A DNA stretch of 31,478 nucleotides from WSXY01 sp038325105 (GCA_038325105.1 JBBQIR010000019.1:1-31478); one strand, 5' to 3'; shown: positions 15,490 to 22,930, counted from the first letter of the stretch. Notes: generated by a model from the letters alone, not told the origin. Program-made: numbers and translations.

Positions 15490-16824
15490 CTAGATGACCG
15501 GCAGGTACTTGTCGAGCTCCCACTTGGAAACGTCTTTGATGTACTCGGCCCACTCGGACTTCTTGTTCTCCACGTAGAAGCTGTGGATGTGGTCGCCGAG
15601 GATCTCGCGCATGGTCTCAGACTTCTCGAACAGCCCGATCGCTTCGCCGAGGTTCTCCGGCAGGGTAACGATACCAGCTTCATCGAGCTCCGCCTGCGTC
15701 ATCTCGAAGATGTCGTTGGTGGCCTCGGGCATGAGTTCGAGCTGCTCCTCGATACCCTTGAGACCGGCGCCGAGCATAACCGCGAACGCGAGGTACGGGT
15801 TGGCTGACGGATCGGGGTTGCGCAGCTCAAGACGGGTCGCAGCCTCTTTGCCGGGCTTGTAGAGCGGTACGCGCACCATGGCGGAGCGGTTGGCCTGCGC
15901 CCACGAGACGTACACAGGTGCCTCGTAGCCGGGGATGAGGCGCTTGTACGAGTTCACGAGCGGGTTGGTGATCGCGCAGAACTCGGGCGCGTACTTGAGC
16001 AGGCCGGCGATGTACCAGCGTGCGATCTGGCTCAGGTGGCCGGGCTGGGTGGCGTCGTAGAACGCGTTGCCGTCTTTGGTGAAGAGCGACTGGTGCACGT
16101 GCATACCGGAACCATTAACGCCTGCGACCGGCTTGGGCATGAAGGTCGCGTACACGCCGTTTGCGTACGCGACTTCCTTGACCGTGAGACGGTAGGTCAT
16201 GACCGCGTCGGCCATGGTCAGCGCATCTTGGTAGCGGAGGTCGATCTCGTGCTGCGACGGGGCAACCTCGTGGTGCGAGTACTCGACCGGAATGCCGAGC
16301 TTCTCGAGGGTGAGCACGGTCTCGCGGCGGAGGTCCGACGCGACGTCGAGCGGTGTGAGGTCGAAGTAGCCACCGTTGTCGAGGAACTCGGTGCCCTTGC
16401 TATCAGCGAAGTAGAAGAACTCAAGCTCGGGACCGACGTACATGGTGTAACCCATGTCGGCGGCCTTCTTGAGCACGCGCTTCAGAGCGTAGCGGGGATC
16501 CCCCTCGAACGGCGAACCGTCAGGCTTCACGATGTCGCAGAACATGCGACCGACGCCGTCACCGGCCTGCGGGCGCCACGGGAGCAGCTGGAACGTGGAC
16601 GGGTCGGGGTACGCGACCATATCCGACTCCTGGATGCGGGTGAAACCGTCGATCGAGGAACCGTCAAAACCCATTCCTTCGTCAAAAGCACCTTCGAGCT
16701 CGGTGTCGGTGACGGCGAACGACTTCAGGAAACCAAGCACGTCGGTGAACCAGAAACGAACGAAGCGAACGCCCCGCTCCTCGACGCTCTTGAGCACATA
16801 GTCCTTATCGAACTGCGCTGCCAT
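15490..16824 (-). CDS. glnA: Glutamine synthetase, type I-alpha
   Basis: 444 residues, matching the short GSI-alpha class. Makes glutamine from glutamate, ammonium and ATP. Motifs seen: FDGSSIDGFTRIQESDM (with the arginine linked to feedback inhibition in GSI-alpha), the ELEFFYF acidic cluster, HHEVAPSQHEID, GSGMHVHQSLF and NPSANPYLAF. The adenylylation loop of GSI-beta (NLYDLP) is absent; the equivalent stretch reads NDIFEMTQ, so control is probably by feedback and transcription. The start is ATG at 16824 with GGAGGAG upstream; the long upstream extension of the frame runs through the promoter region. It is followed by a terminator and then the GlnR-like gene. Its product is the substrate of the glutamate synthase encoded 7 kb away. 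Confidence 0.97.
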   Translation of the reverse strand: MAAQFDKDYVLKSVEERGVRFVRFWFTDVLGFLKSFAVTDTELEGAFDEGMGFDGSSIDGFTRIQESDMVAYPDPSTFQLLPWRPQAGDGVGRMFCDIVKPDGSPFEGDPRYALKRVLKKAADMGYTMYVGPELEFFYFADSKGTEFLDNGGYFDLTPLDVASDLRRETVLTLEKLGIPVEYSHHEVAPSQHEIDLRYQDALTMADAVMTYRLTVKEVAYANGVYATFMPKPVAGVNGSGMHVHQSLFTKDGNAFYDATQPGHLSQIARWYIAGLLKYAPEFCAITNPLVNSYKRLIPGYEAPVYVSWAQANRSAMVRVPLYKPGKEAATRLELRNPDPSANPYLAFAVMLGAGLKGIEEQLELMPEATNDIFEMTQAELDEAGIVTLPENLGEAIGLFEKSETMREILGDHIHSFYVENKKSEWAEYIKDVSKWELDKYLPVI

Positions 16825-16884
16825 GCTTTCTCCTCCTCGGAATCGACCAACTGCGGATCGGACTCCCCGATTCGCATGCGTTCT

Positions 16885-16932
16885 CGTAACCACAACTGCA
16901 AGATTACGGGCAGTTTGTTTCGTCCACGTTTC
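16885..16932. promoter_or_regulatory. Candidate nitrogen-control sites upstream of glnA
   Basis: Seen from glnA, GAAAC-N6-GAAAC (plus strand GTTTC at 16917-16921 and 16928-16932) has the 11-bp spacing and half-site type of the actinobacterial GlnR box (gTnAC-N6-GaAAC). A second dyad CGTAA...TTACG (16885-16889 and 16904-16908) lies closer to the gene. Both are in the 199-bp divergent region between glnA and the acetyltransferase gene. Assignment to GlnR is inference. Confidence 0.35.
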
Positions 16933-17023
16933 GAGCGTGAAAGAAGTGCGAGAATTGTGCCGGGCCCACGCCTTTGATTGCGCGTTCGGTTGTGGGAGCA
17001 TGACCGAAACGAAAGGGGCTTGC

Positions 17024-17578
17024 ATGCTGACCGGTGAGAAGGTCTACCTTATCCCGCTCGACATCGAGAACGCTGATACCGCCCGCAGGTGGATCAATGA
17101 TCCCGAGGTCAACACATGGCTGCTCTCGGGCCAGATACCGGTCTCCCGCGAGGGCGAGATCGCGTTCTACGCCGCGGATGAGGCCGACCGCCGGGCGGGT
17201 ACTGCCCACCGATTCGAGATCCACGTGGCCGAGGACGGTCGCTATATCGGCAACTGCGGGCTTGAGGCTATCGACCGGATCCACCGCCATGCGGAGATCG
17301 GCATCTGTATCGGCTCGCTTCCCGACCAGAATAACGGCTTTGGTCGCGACACGATCGTGACGCTGCTGCGCTTCGGCTTCGACACGCTCGGGCTGCACCG
17401 TATCGAGATCCTTGCGAACGTCGAGAACGAGCGCGCCGTGCACCTGTACCGGTCGATCGGCTTCACCGAAGTCGGCCGCCAGCGCGAGACCGTCTACATG
17501 CGCGGGAAGTTTCGCGACCACCTCTGCCTCGATATGCTCGACCGAGAGTTCAGGGAGCGATACGGGGCTGAGGACTAG
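17024..17578 (+). CDS. GNAT acetyltransferase, RimJ/RimL type
   Basis: 184 residues. Acetyl-CoA-dependent N-acetyltransferase fold: YIGNCGLEAIDRIHRHAEIGICIG on the central strands, then the acetyl-CoA pyrophosphate loop NNGFGRDTIVTLLRFGF (about 105-121), and the closing LHRIEILANVENERAVHLYRSIGFTEVGRQRE typical of the RimJ/RimL group. Such enzymes acetylate ribosomal protein N-termini, antibiotics or small metabolites; the substrate is not predictable here. The start is ATG at 17024 with GAAAGGGG five bases upstream; an ATG at 17000 in the same frame has no proper ribosome site. The protease gene follows after nine bases, so the two are probably cotranscribed. Confidence 0.9.
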   Translation: MLTGEKVYLIPLDIENADTARRWINDPEVNTWLLSGQIPVSREGEIAFYAADEADRRAGTAHRFEIHVAEDGRYIGNCGLEAIDRIHRHAEIGICIGSLPDQNNGFGRDTIVTLLRFGFDTLGLHRIEILANVENERAVHLYRSIGFTEVGRQRETVYMRGKFRDHLCLDMLDREFRERYGAED

Positions 17579-17587
17579 GGAGGAACC

Positions 17588-18586
17588 ATGTCCGATGAAG
17601 TGCTCGCGATCAGACCGGCGCTGCGGGCTGTCCGCGACGAGCTGCTCGCGCGGCCCAACGTTGTGGCAACCGGTGTGGGCTACAAGGTCTCCAACGGCGT
17701 GCGCACGGGCGAGATCGGCATCGTGTGTTCCGTCACCCACAAGGTGCCCGTCTCGGAAATGCGCGCTCGCGACGTCGTCCCCGACACCATCGCCGGCATC
17801 CGCACCGACGTCGTCGCCACCGGGGCGTTCAGGACACTCGCCGAGCGCACCGGGCGCTACCGGCCGGCGCCGGGCGGCGCTAGCATCGGCCACCGCGACA
17901 TCACCGCCGGCACGCTCGGCTGCATCGTGTACCGCGACGGCGAGCCGTTCATCCTCTCGAACAACCACGTGCTCGCCAACGAGAATCGCGGCCAGATCGG
18001 CGACCCGATCTTGCAGCCGGGCCCCTACGATGGCGGCACGCTCCCCGACGACGCAATCGCCGTGCTGGCAGACTTCGTGACTGTTCGCATGGCCGAGGAA
18101 GCAAGCGGGTGTGTCTTCGCGAAGGGCTCGGCCGCTGTGCTGAACTGGCTCGCCGCACTCGTAGGCAGTAAGGCTCGGCTTCGCGCCGTGAGCACCGCTC
18201 AGACCGACAACCTCGTGGACTGCGCGCTCGCCAAGCCGCTCGACGCCTCCTACGTGACCGACGACATCCTCGACCTTGGCCGGATCGCTGGTGTCGGCCA
18301 GGTGAAGCTTGGCGATGCGGTCACCAAGTCCGGGCGCACCACAGGGCTCACGCGTGGCGAGATCACCCAGGTCGACGTGACCGCCGACGTGGCGTTCGGC
18401 AGCACGGTGGCGCGGTTCACCGACCAGCTCATGGCAGGTCCGATGAGCCAAGGCGGCGACAGCGGCTCGGCCGTGCTCGATGACAAGAACTGGATCGTTG
18501 GGCTGCTCTTTGCCGGGAGCGACACCAGTACGCTCTTCAACCGCGTCGAGAACGTCTTCGCGGCACTCAGAGTGGGCCTGCGATGA
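17588..18586 (+). CDS. Trypsin-like serine protease, Nal1-like, with N-terminal regulatory domain
   Basis: 332 residues, no signal peptide, so probably cytoplasmic. Residues about 20-80 form a small domain (NVVATGVGYKV to IAGIRTDVVATG). A chymotrypsin-like fold follows, with a plausible triad of His127 in ILSNNHVLAN, Asp211 in DNLVDCALAKP and Ser292 in SQGGDSGSAV; KSGRTTGLTRGEI just before the serine lobe is also typical of this group. These proteins occur widely in bacteria and resemble the plant Nal1 family; their substrates are mostly unknown. The start is ATG at 17588 with AGGGAGG upstream. It overlaps the next gene by four bases (ATGA). Residues about 164-200 form an Ala-rich helical insert before the aspartate. 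Confidence 0.85.
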   Translation: MSDEVLAIRPALRAVRDELLARPNVVATGVGYKVSNGVRTGEIGIVCSVTHKVPVSEMRARDVVPDTIAGIRTDVVATGAFRTLAERTGRYRPAPGGASIGHRDITAGTLGCIVYRDGEPFILSNNHVLANENRGQIGDPILQPGPYDGGTLPDDAIAVLADFVTVRMAEEASGCVFAKGSAAVLNWLAALVGSKARLRAVSTAQTDNLVDCALAKPLDASYVTDDILDLGRIAGVGQVKLGDAVTKSGRTTGLTRGEITQVDVTADVAFGSTVARFTDQLMAGPMSQGGDSGSAVLDDKNWIVGLLFAGSDTSTLFNRVENVFAALRVGLR

Positions 18587-18849
18587 GCTGGCTTGGGCGC
18601 CTTTTCGGCAGATCGCGAGAGCGGGAGCCGCGCGTGCCTCACGCAGCCGACGTACGAGCGCGCTACACGGACTCGCTCATGGCGGCCGACGGTGTCGTGT
18701 CGGTGGGCGTGGGGCACGACTCGAACGGCAAGCCGACGATAGTCGTAGGCGTCTCCACCGCCAAGGAAGAGGCGATCTCGTTGCCGCGCTCGATCGAAGG
18801 AGTTCCCGTGATCGTGCAGAGGGTTGGGATGCTCAAGACGCAGGGATGA
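18583..18849 (+). CDS. Small protein resembling the N-terminal domain of the preceding protease
   Basis: 88 residues. Residues 1-20 are basic (RLFGRSREREPR), and 37-82 contain VVSVGVGHDSNGKPTIVVGV and IEGVPVIVQRVG. This matches in layout the protease's own N-terminal domain: VVxxGVG, a turn, a strand IxVxVxxK, a short linker ending in P, then IxGVPVxVxxxG. It could be a free-standing inhibitor, chaperone or targeting version of that domain; the function is inferred from likeness only. The start ATG overlaps the protease stop (ATGA at 18583-18586), so the two are translationally coupled. It would probably be missed by an annotation that sets a high length cut-off. Confidence 0.75.
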   Translation: MSWLGRLFGRSREREPRVPHAADVRARYTDSLMAADGVVSVGVGHDSNGKPTIVVGVSTAKEEAISLPRSIEGVPVIVQRVGMLKTQG

Positions 18850-18880
18850 CCGGCGACAGGAGCGTGGACCTCACGCGCCC

Positions 18881-18922
18881 AGCCCGAGTCGCGGCGCCGA
18901 GCGGCGAAGGCCGCCCTGGGCT
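18881..18922. terminator. Hairpin between convergent genes
   Basis: AGCCC (18881-18885) and GGGCT (18918-18922) enclose a perfect GCGGC-GAAG-GCCGC stem-loop (18901-18914). It lies between the end of the 88-residue gene and the end of the convergent arginase-fold gene. There is no T-tract. Confidence 0.4.
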
Positions 18923-18949
18923 CCGTCTCATCGTCCGCGATCAGCATGG

Positions 18950-19771
18950 TTAGTCCGCCCGCCACAAGCCGCTATCGACGAGAAACGACTTGAGGGCCGC
19001 GGACGCCCCGGGCGTCCGTCCGCACGATTCGACAACGCCTATACCGACGACATCGAACGCATCAACAAGCACACGGACCGACGCGGCGAGCGCAGCGGGA
19101 GAGGGTCCGCCGGGCACCTCGAACAGCGCATCGCCGAAGACATCCGGATTGAACACGTCGACATCGACATGAACGTAAAGGTGTTCGACGCCAGCTTCGC
19201 GCAGGAGCGCGACCATGCGAGCTGCCGCGCCATCCGGCCATCCTTCGACGAGTCCGACACCCGCCGACCCGATGAATCCGCGTTCCGCTGCGTCCAGATC
19301 GCGGGCACCAGCGATGACGACGCATCTTGGATCGAGCGGTGAGGCGATGCGAGCCCTGAACTCCGCCGGTCCGTCACCGAGGAGCGTGCGCAGCACCATG
19401 CCATGGAAGTGACCGCTGTGAGACGAGGCGGGCGTGTTCAAGTCGCCATGGGCATCGAGCCAGACGGCCCCGAATCGTGGATAGCGCGCTGCGAGATACG
19501 CGACAGGAGCGGCTTCGGACCCACACGTTCCGCCTACGGTGAAGACGCGCTCCGGCGCCGCAGCCTCAAGCCCGCCGAGGACACGGCTGAACCGGGTCGC
19601 GACAGCGTTGAGCGCAAACACTTCGTCGCGCACCGAGAGGTCATCGCATTCCGAAGGGCCGAAGTCGAGGCGAGGCATGCCGCCGAACAACTCATCCGCC
19701 AACAGCCGTGAACCCCGCTCGAGCTCCGGACTCTCGCACCCGTGCCACTCGCTGTTCAGGCACAGAAGCAC
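18950..19771 (-). CDS. Arginase/ureohydrolase-fold protein with an altered first metal site
   Basis: 273 residues. Ureohydrolases split guanidino groups using two manganese ions. Most ligand motifs are seen: WLDAHGDLNTP (Asp106, His108, Asp110), SGHFHGM (His123 in the substrate loop) and HVDVDVFNPD (Asp203, Asp205). The first motif, usually GGDH, reads GGTCGSE with Cys83 in place of the histidine; GGDC variants are common in actinobacterial relatives, but the Asp-to-Thr change beside it is less usual. Which guanidino compound it uses, if any, is unknown. The start GTG at 19771 has GAGG eight bases upstream. It is monocistronic, ending convergent with the protease operon and preceded by a strong hairpin. 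Confidence 0.82.
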   Translation of the reverse strand: MLLCLNSEWHGCESPELERGSRLLADELFGGMPRLDFGPSECDDLSVRDEVFALNAVATRFSRVLGGLEAAAPERVFTVGGTCGSEAAPVAYLAARYPRFGAVWLDAHGDLNTPASSHSGHFHGMVLRTLLGDGPAEFRARIASPLDPRCVVIAGARDLDAAERGFIGSAGVGLVEGWPDGAAARMVALLREAGVEHLYVHVDVDVFNPDVFGDALFEVPGGPSPAALAASVRVLVDAFDVVGIGVVESCGRTPGASAALKSFLVDSGLWRAD

Positions 19772-19815
19772 TGGCGGAGCCTCGCTCTCTGGGTCGGAGT
19801 AACGTCTCGGTGCTT

Positions 19816-19835
19816 CAGCCGCGATCGAGCGGCTG
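19816..19835. other. Hairpin upstream of the arginase-fold gene
   Basis: Perfect 7-bp arms CAGCCGC (19816-19822) and GCGGCTG (19829-19835) with a GATCGA loop, 45 bases before the GTG. It could end transcripts of the decayed gene upstream or act in the 5' leader. Confidence 0.4.
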
Positions 19836-19873
19836 CATGTCAGCCTGGCGGTTGCGTGAGTCGGAAGTACGGG

Positions 19874-20160
19874 TTAGCTTGACGCCGAAGAGGGCAGCTC
19901 ACTGGCTGCAAGACCGTCGTAGAGGCGTCTCACAAACGAGGTACCATGTACGCCCAACGCTGAGGCGTAGGCGAACATCCCCCACGCGGTCGACCGATCT
20001 TCCTGGCGACTGTGTTGGCCTCGAGCACCATATCCGGTGATGCAAAATGGGTGCTGAAGATGTCGCCGGCTCGACCTATGAGTATCGTTGCAGCAAGAAC
20101 CAGCTCAACAACGAGCCGATCGTCCAAGTCCGACCCCCCAATCCTCCGTGCAAGACGCAC
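19874..20160 (-). pseudogene. Frameshifted remnant of a small membrane protein gene
   Basis: The first frame (20160 down to 19930, from GTG) reads VVELVLAATILIGRAGD, then DIFSTHFASPDMVLEANT and VARKIG, a pattern found in small hypothetical membrane proteins (GDIxST..ATP..LEANPxxRRxG). After VARKIG the frame turns to nonsense, while another frame continues sensibly with WGMFAYASALGVHGTSFVRR and ends at TAA (19874-19876). The two frames differ by one register, so at least one indel near 19990-20010 has broken the gene. The remaining membrane helices are also missing. The rest of the 19772-20298 gap, about 140 bases on the upstream side, shows no gene that I can support. Confidence 0.55.
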
Positions 20161-20298
20161 TATTCAAGCGAACGTATTTGCGCATCACCAGCGGCGCGCC
20201 GGCGAGTGCTTGCGACCCGAGTCTACCCCACGGGGCCCGCCGTCTGTGTGGAAGCGCGTAGGCAGCGACGTGAACGAGCTGTTCGCTGCAGAGACGCG

Positions 20299-21000
20299 TT
20301 AGGCGAGACTCACGCTACGCCGTTGTCGTGCGATCGCCGCCCACGTCGGCAGTACGAGCGCTGCTGCGACCTCGAGGACCCATACCGCGTATGGGCGCGG
20401 GAGACCGCCTGCCAGAACCAAGTGGGCCAGCGGCTCAAGGACGAAGAACACCGCCAGGATGATGACCGGCACGGGTGATCCAGCCGCGCGCCACCAGTGG
20501 CCCAGCAAGCCGAAGACGATCCCAGTAGCTGTCGCGATCACATACCACATTGCGTACACCGTGACCCATAGGACCGCGCCACCTAGCACGAGCCGGATCC
20601 CCGACGCTGTCCCCTTCAGGGCGATGTAGGCCGGATGGTACTCCGGGAAGGCGTTCAAGTAGAACCCGAACATGCAGACGACCCCTACAAGCACGCCAGC
20701 CACCACGGCCCACGGCGCGGAGCGCTGCAGCCACCCAGCCACAAACGGCAGCACAAGCCACGGGGCAACGAAGTAGCCCGCCTGGAGGGCCAGGGGGTCG
20801 GCCGACGCGGGAATCCTGGAGACAACCAGTCCGTAGAGGAATCCTAACAGCGCGCAGAGCGCAAGACGCGCTGGCCGAGGCAGTTCATCGAGTCGTTGGG
20901 CCAAAACCTCTCGCTTCCCGTATCGGTGCGCCCGTCCTCTTCCCCTGCCCGAGTCTAACCTACGCGGGCGCGCTTTCTGCTCGACGCCCGGGTTAGGCAC
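20299..21000 (-). CDS. Polytopic membrane protein of unknown function
   Basis: Up to 233 residues, with six or seven hydrophobic helices from about residue 44 to the end (LALCALLGFLYGLVV, YFVAPWLVLPFVAGWL, VVAGVLVGVVCMFGFYL, LVLGGAVLWVTVYAMWYV, IILAVFFVLEPLAHLVL, VWVLEVAAALVLPTWAAIA). No family is recognised with confidence. The start is uncertain: GTG at 21000 gives a very basic, unconserved-looking N-terminus of 30 residues, while TTG at 20904 gives a start close to the first helix but with poor ribosome-site spacing. It follows the small two-helix protein by 16 bases and is probably the third gene of the XRE-led operon. Confidence 0.75.
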   Translation of the reverse strand: MPNPGVEQKARPRRLDSGRGRGRAHRYGKREVLAQRLDELPRPARLALCALLGFLYGLVVSRIPASADPLALQAGYFVAPWLVLPFVAGWLQRSAPWAVVAGVLVGVVCMFGFYLNAFPEYHPAYIALKGTASGIRLVLGGAVLWVTVYAMWYVIATATGIVFGLLGHWWRAAGSPVPVIILAVFFVLEPLAHLVLAGGLPRPYAVWVLEVAAALVLPTWAAIARQRRSVSLA

Positions 21001-21016
21001 CTCTGGCCGAGCTGTA

Positions 21017-21247
21017 TCATCGCAGAACCTTCCAATACAGCATCAGTGCCGACGCAGTCAGGCTACCCAGCAAACTAGGAAGCAAGGCGACCAACGCGCT
21101 CACCAGGCGACCTTGGGTCAGCGCAACCGCGGCGATGATGCCGCAAGCGAGAAACGTGACACAGAATGCCAGTTGGTACGCACGCGCGGTGTAGGATCGC
21201 TCACGCTCATCCTGCTTGCGCGTAAGCCATTCGCTCAGGCTGCTCAT
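21017..21247 (-). CDS. Small membrane protein with two helices, paired with an XRE regulator
   Basis: 76 residues. A charged N-terminus (WLTRKQDERERSY) is followed by two hydrophobic helices (about 25-44 and 48-72) joined by a short turn (TQGRL). Not recognised. Its ATG overlaps the stop of the XRE gene (bases 21244-21247, ATGA), so the two are translationally coupled. Small membrane proteins next to compact XRE regulators are common in bacteria, often as modules responding to envelope or drug stress, but no function can be assigned here. Confidence 0.78.
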   Translation of the reverse strand: MSSLSEWLTRKQDERERSYTARAYQLAFCVTFLACGIIAAVALTQGRLVSALVALLPSLLGSLTASALMLYWKVLR

Positions 21248-21453
21248 TGCTCCCCCTCGTCGATTCCGAACAGATCCTCGAATGCCAGGCCGAGCGCATG
21301 CGCTAGCTTGAGCGCCAGTAAAGCCGAGGGCGTGTAGGAGCCCTTCTCAAGTGCGATGATCGTCTGCCGACTGACATCGACAGTAGAGGCAAGATCCTCC
21401 TGCGTCATGCGCGAGTCGACCCGATGTTGTCGAACCCTGTTCGTGAGTCTCAT
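21244..21453 (-). CDS. Compact XRE-family HTH regulator
   Basis: 69 residues, nearly all of it a Cro/C1-type HTH: NRVRQHRVDSRMTQEDLAST, then VDVSRQTIIALEKGSYTPS as the recognition helix region, and LALKLAHALGLAFEDLF to close the fold. It belongs to the short single-domain regulators exemplified by YgzD-like proteins. The start is ATG at 21453. It has no Shine-Dalgarno sequence and lies six bases after a -10 box, so it is probably leaderless. A long palindrome covers its promoter, which fits autorepression. It leads an operon with two membrane proteins. Confidence 0.88.
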   Translation of the reverse strand: MRLTNRVRQHRVDSRMTQEDLASTVDVSRQTIIALEKGSYTPSALLALKLAHALGLAFEDLFGIDEGEQ

Positions 21454-21459
21454 GCGACA

Positions 21460-21500
21460 ATAGTAAAGTCTACTTCACACGTGTGTCAACTTGTCTTTAC
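21460..21500 (-). promoter_or_regulatory. Promoter and large palindromic operator of the XRE operon
   Basis: On the minus strand TTGACA (21484-21489), an 18-base spacer and TACTAT (21460-21465) make a good promoter; the ATG follows after six bases. Over it lies a dyad: outer arms GTAAAGTCTACTT (21463-21475) and AACTTGTCTTTAC (21488-21500), matching at 10 of 13 positions when inverted, around a perfect CACACGTGTG (21476-21485). The overlap of operator and promoter suggests repression. Confidence 0.7.
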
Positions 21501-21705
21501 ATTTGGAGATGCCGACACGGAGTCTTCTGCGGATCCGAATTGAGTCGGAAGGACCCTGTCGACGATGTGTGCCTAACCCTTGCATGGCCGCTCTGCGTAC
21601 GCTCCACACGCAGACCGCGTATCGCTCCAAGGCCTCTCGGCCATTGCCATCATATCCCACACCTCGCGTCGCACAAGGCATGGTCGGTCCGCCTCCTGTG
21701 CCGCC

Positions 21706-22860
21706 TCACCAGCCCAGTAGCGGGGTCACCGCGTTGATGAACAGCCCGATGGCGATGCTCCCAAAGAAGAACGACGCGATGATCCACGGCGTCGCCTTCT
21801 TGCCGAAGAGCGGGACCAGCAGCGCTATCGAAGAGAGGCAGATGCCGTTGCCCGCGAGGGTGAGCGCGATGGCGTGCCCCATGGGCAACCCCATCTGCGT
21901 AAGCGGTGCGAGGATGAGGACGTCTTCGCCTGAACACAGGAAGATCGGCACCCCCACACCGGAAGCGAGCACGAGCCCAAAGAAGCTCGACGAGAGGTAC
22001 TTGCCAACGACGTAAGGCGGCAGGTACACGGTGAACGCCGCCCCGACCATCATCCCGATGATGATATATGGCGACAGGTACGTAATCAGCATGTATGCCG
22101 CATCCCACCACGTCTCGGCCTGCGAGAGTTTCACGCCGCCCGACGAACATCCCTTGCAGGTGGTGCAGCCTTCCTCGGGCATCTCGGGATCGATCTGGCC
22201 GGTGAAGCGCTCCACGATCACTCCGGTCACCATACCGAGGACGAAGATCGACACCACGCGCCAGAAGACGTACGTCCAGCCAAGCACGCCGCCGGCGAAG
22301 ACAATGACGAACGGGTTCAGGACCGGCACGACCATCATGAACGTGATGACCGCTCGAAGCGGAATGCGCTTTGTCATCATCAGGCTGTACGAGAACGGCA
22401 CCGCCGCACAACTGCAGATGGGCAGGATGGAGGCGAACACACCGGCCCCGAGCATGCTCTTGGGCAGCCAGCGACTATCCCGGCGCACGAACCGCTCGAT
22501 AACCGCCGACAGCACGCAGCCGGCGATGAAGTACGGGAACGTCTTGAGCGAGTACGACACGAGGATGTGTAGGAACTTGGCGTCATGCCCGGCCTTCTCG
22601 GTGATGGATTTGCCGCAGTAGACGCAGTAGAGGTACGCAAGCAGCGCGAACGCGCTCAGTCCGATCACCCATGCGCGTCTCGCTTTCGGCGACGGCCTGA
22701 GGCGGAAACGGTCGAACCAACCGTCACTTGTTTCCTTGAATCGGACGCTTTTCCGGCGCAGCGCCCACATGCCGATGGTGATCACATACGCCGCAAGCAC
22801 GGGAATACCGATGATGCCGAACGTCTTCTCGATCTGAGCAATCACTTCGCGAAGATCCAC
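21706..22860 (-). CDS. DUF318/ArsP-type permease
   Basis: 384 residues with about eight to ten membrane helices. The conserved SILPICSCAAVPFSYSL (Cys149, Cys151) after the third or fourth helix and the second-half GVGVPIFLCSGEDVLIL mark the PF03773 permease family, members of which export trivalent organoarsenicals or act in metal and thiol redox handling. Between the halves is a hydrophilic loop with CTTCKGC (Cys232, Cys235, Cys238), a possible soft-metal site. The start is GTG at 22860 with GGGGGAG four bases upstream. No arsR or arsenate reductase gene is near. A dyad in its promoter suggests control by a dimeric regulator. The exact substrate is not determined by the sequence. Confidence 0.88.
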   Translation of the reverse strand: MDLREVIAQIEKTFGIIGIPVLAAYVITIGMWALRRKSVRFKETSDGWFDRFRLRPSPKARRAWVIGLSAFALLAYLYCVYCGKSITEKAGHDAKFLHILVSYSLKTFPYFIAGCVLSAVIERFVRRDSRWLPKSMLGAGVFASILPICSCAAVPFSYSLMMTKRIPLRAVITFMMVVPVLNPFVIVFAGGVLGWTYVFWRVVSIFVLGMVTGVIVERFTGQIDPEMPEEGCTTCKGCSSGGVKLSQAETWWDAAYMLITYLSPYIIIGMMVGAAFTVYLPPYVVGKYLSSSFFGLVLASGVGVPIFLCSGEDVLILAPLTQMGLPMGHAIALTLAGNGICLSSIALLVPLFGKKATPWIIASFFFGSIAIGLFINAVTPLLGW

Positions 22861-22897
22861 GCGACTCCCCCGTCTGGTCGACGACCCCCTCGTCGAT

Positions 22898-22914
22898 TCG
22901 TGATTTGTTCACGA
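22898..22914. promoter_or_regulatory. Operator-like dyad TCGTGA-N5-TCACGA before the permease gene
   Basis: Perfect 6-bp arms 38-54 bases upstream of the permease GTG, next to the sequence GATATC. It lies between the permease start and the glutamate synthase terminator and is most simply a binding site for a dimeric repressor. No regulator gene is adjacent. Confidence 0.45.
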
Positions 22915-22930
22915 TATCAGAGCGCGCGAA

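Noticed and set aside
16904..18451. A 515-codon open frame on the minus strand opposite the GNAT and protease genes
   Set aside because: Antisense to two genes with clear motifs and ribosome sites; no recognisable motif in its own translation.
20047..20478. A 143-codon plus-strand frame in the gap after the arginase-fold gene
   Set aside because: Its translation is Arg- and Cys-rich without pattern, it runs into the antisense of the membrane protein gene, and it has no ribosome site.
21000..21016. A firm start for the polytopic membrane protein at GTG 21000
   Set aside because: The 30 residues it adds are Arg/Gly-rich with no membrane or conserved feature, and the ribosome site is poor. I kept the coordinate but mark it as uncertain.
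21491..22015. Plus-strand open frame across the gap and the permease end
   Set aside because: Mostly antisense to the permease; the first part is Pro- and Arg-rich with no motif. The 21501-21705 gap shows nothing that I can support.
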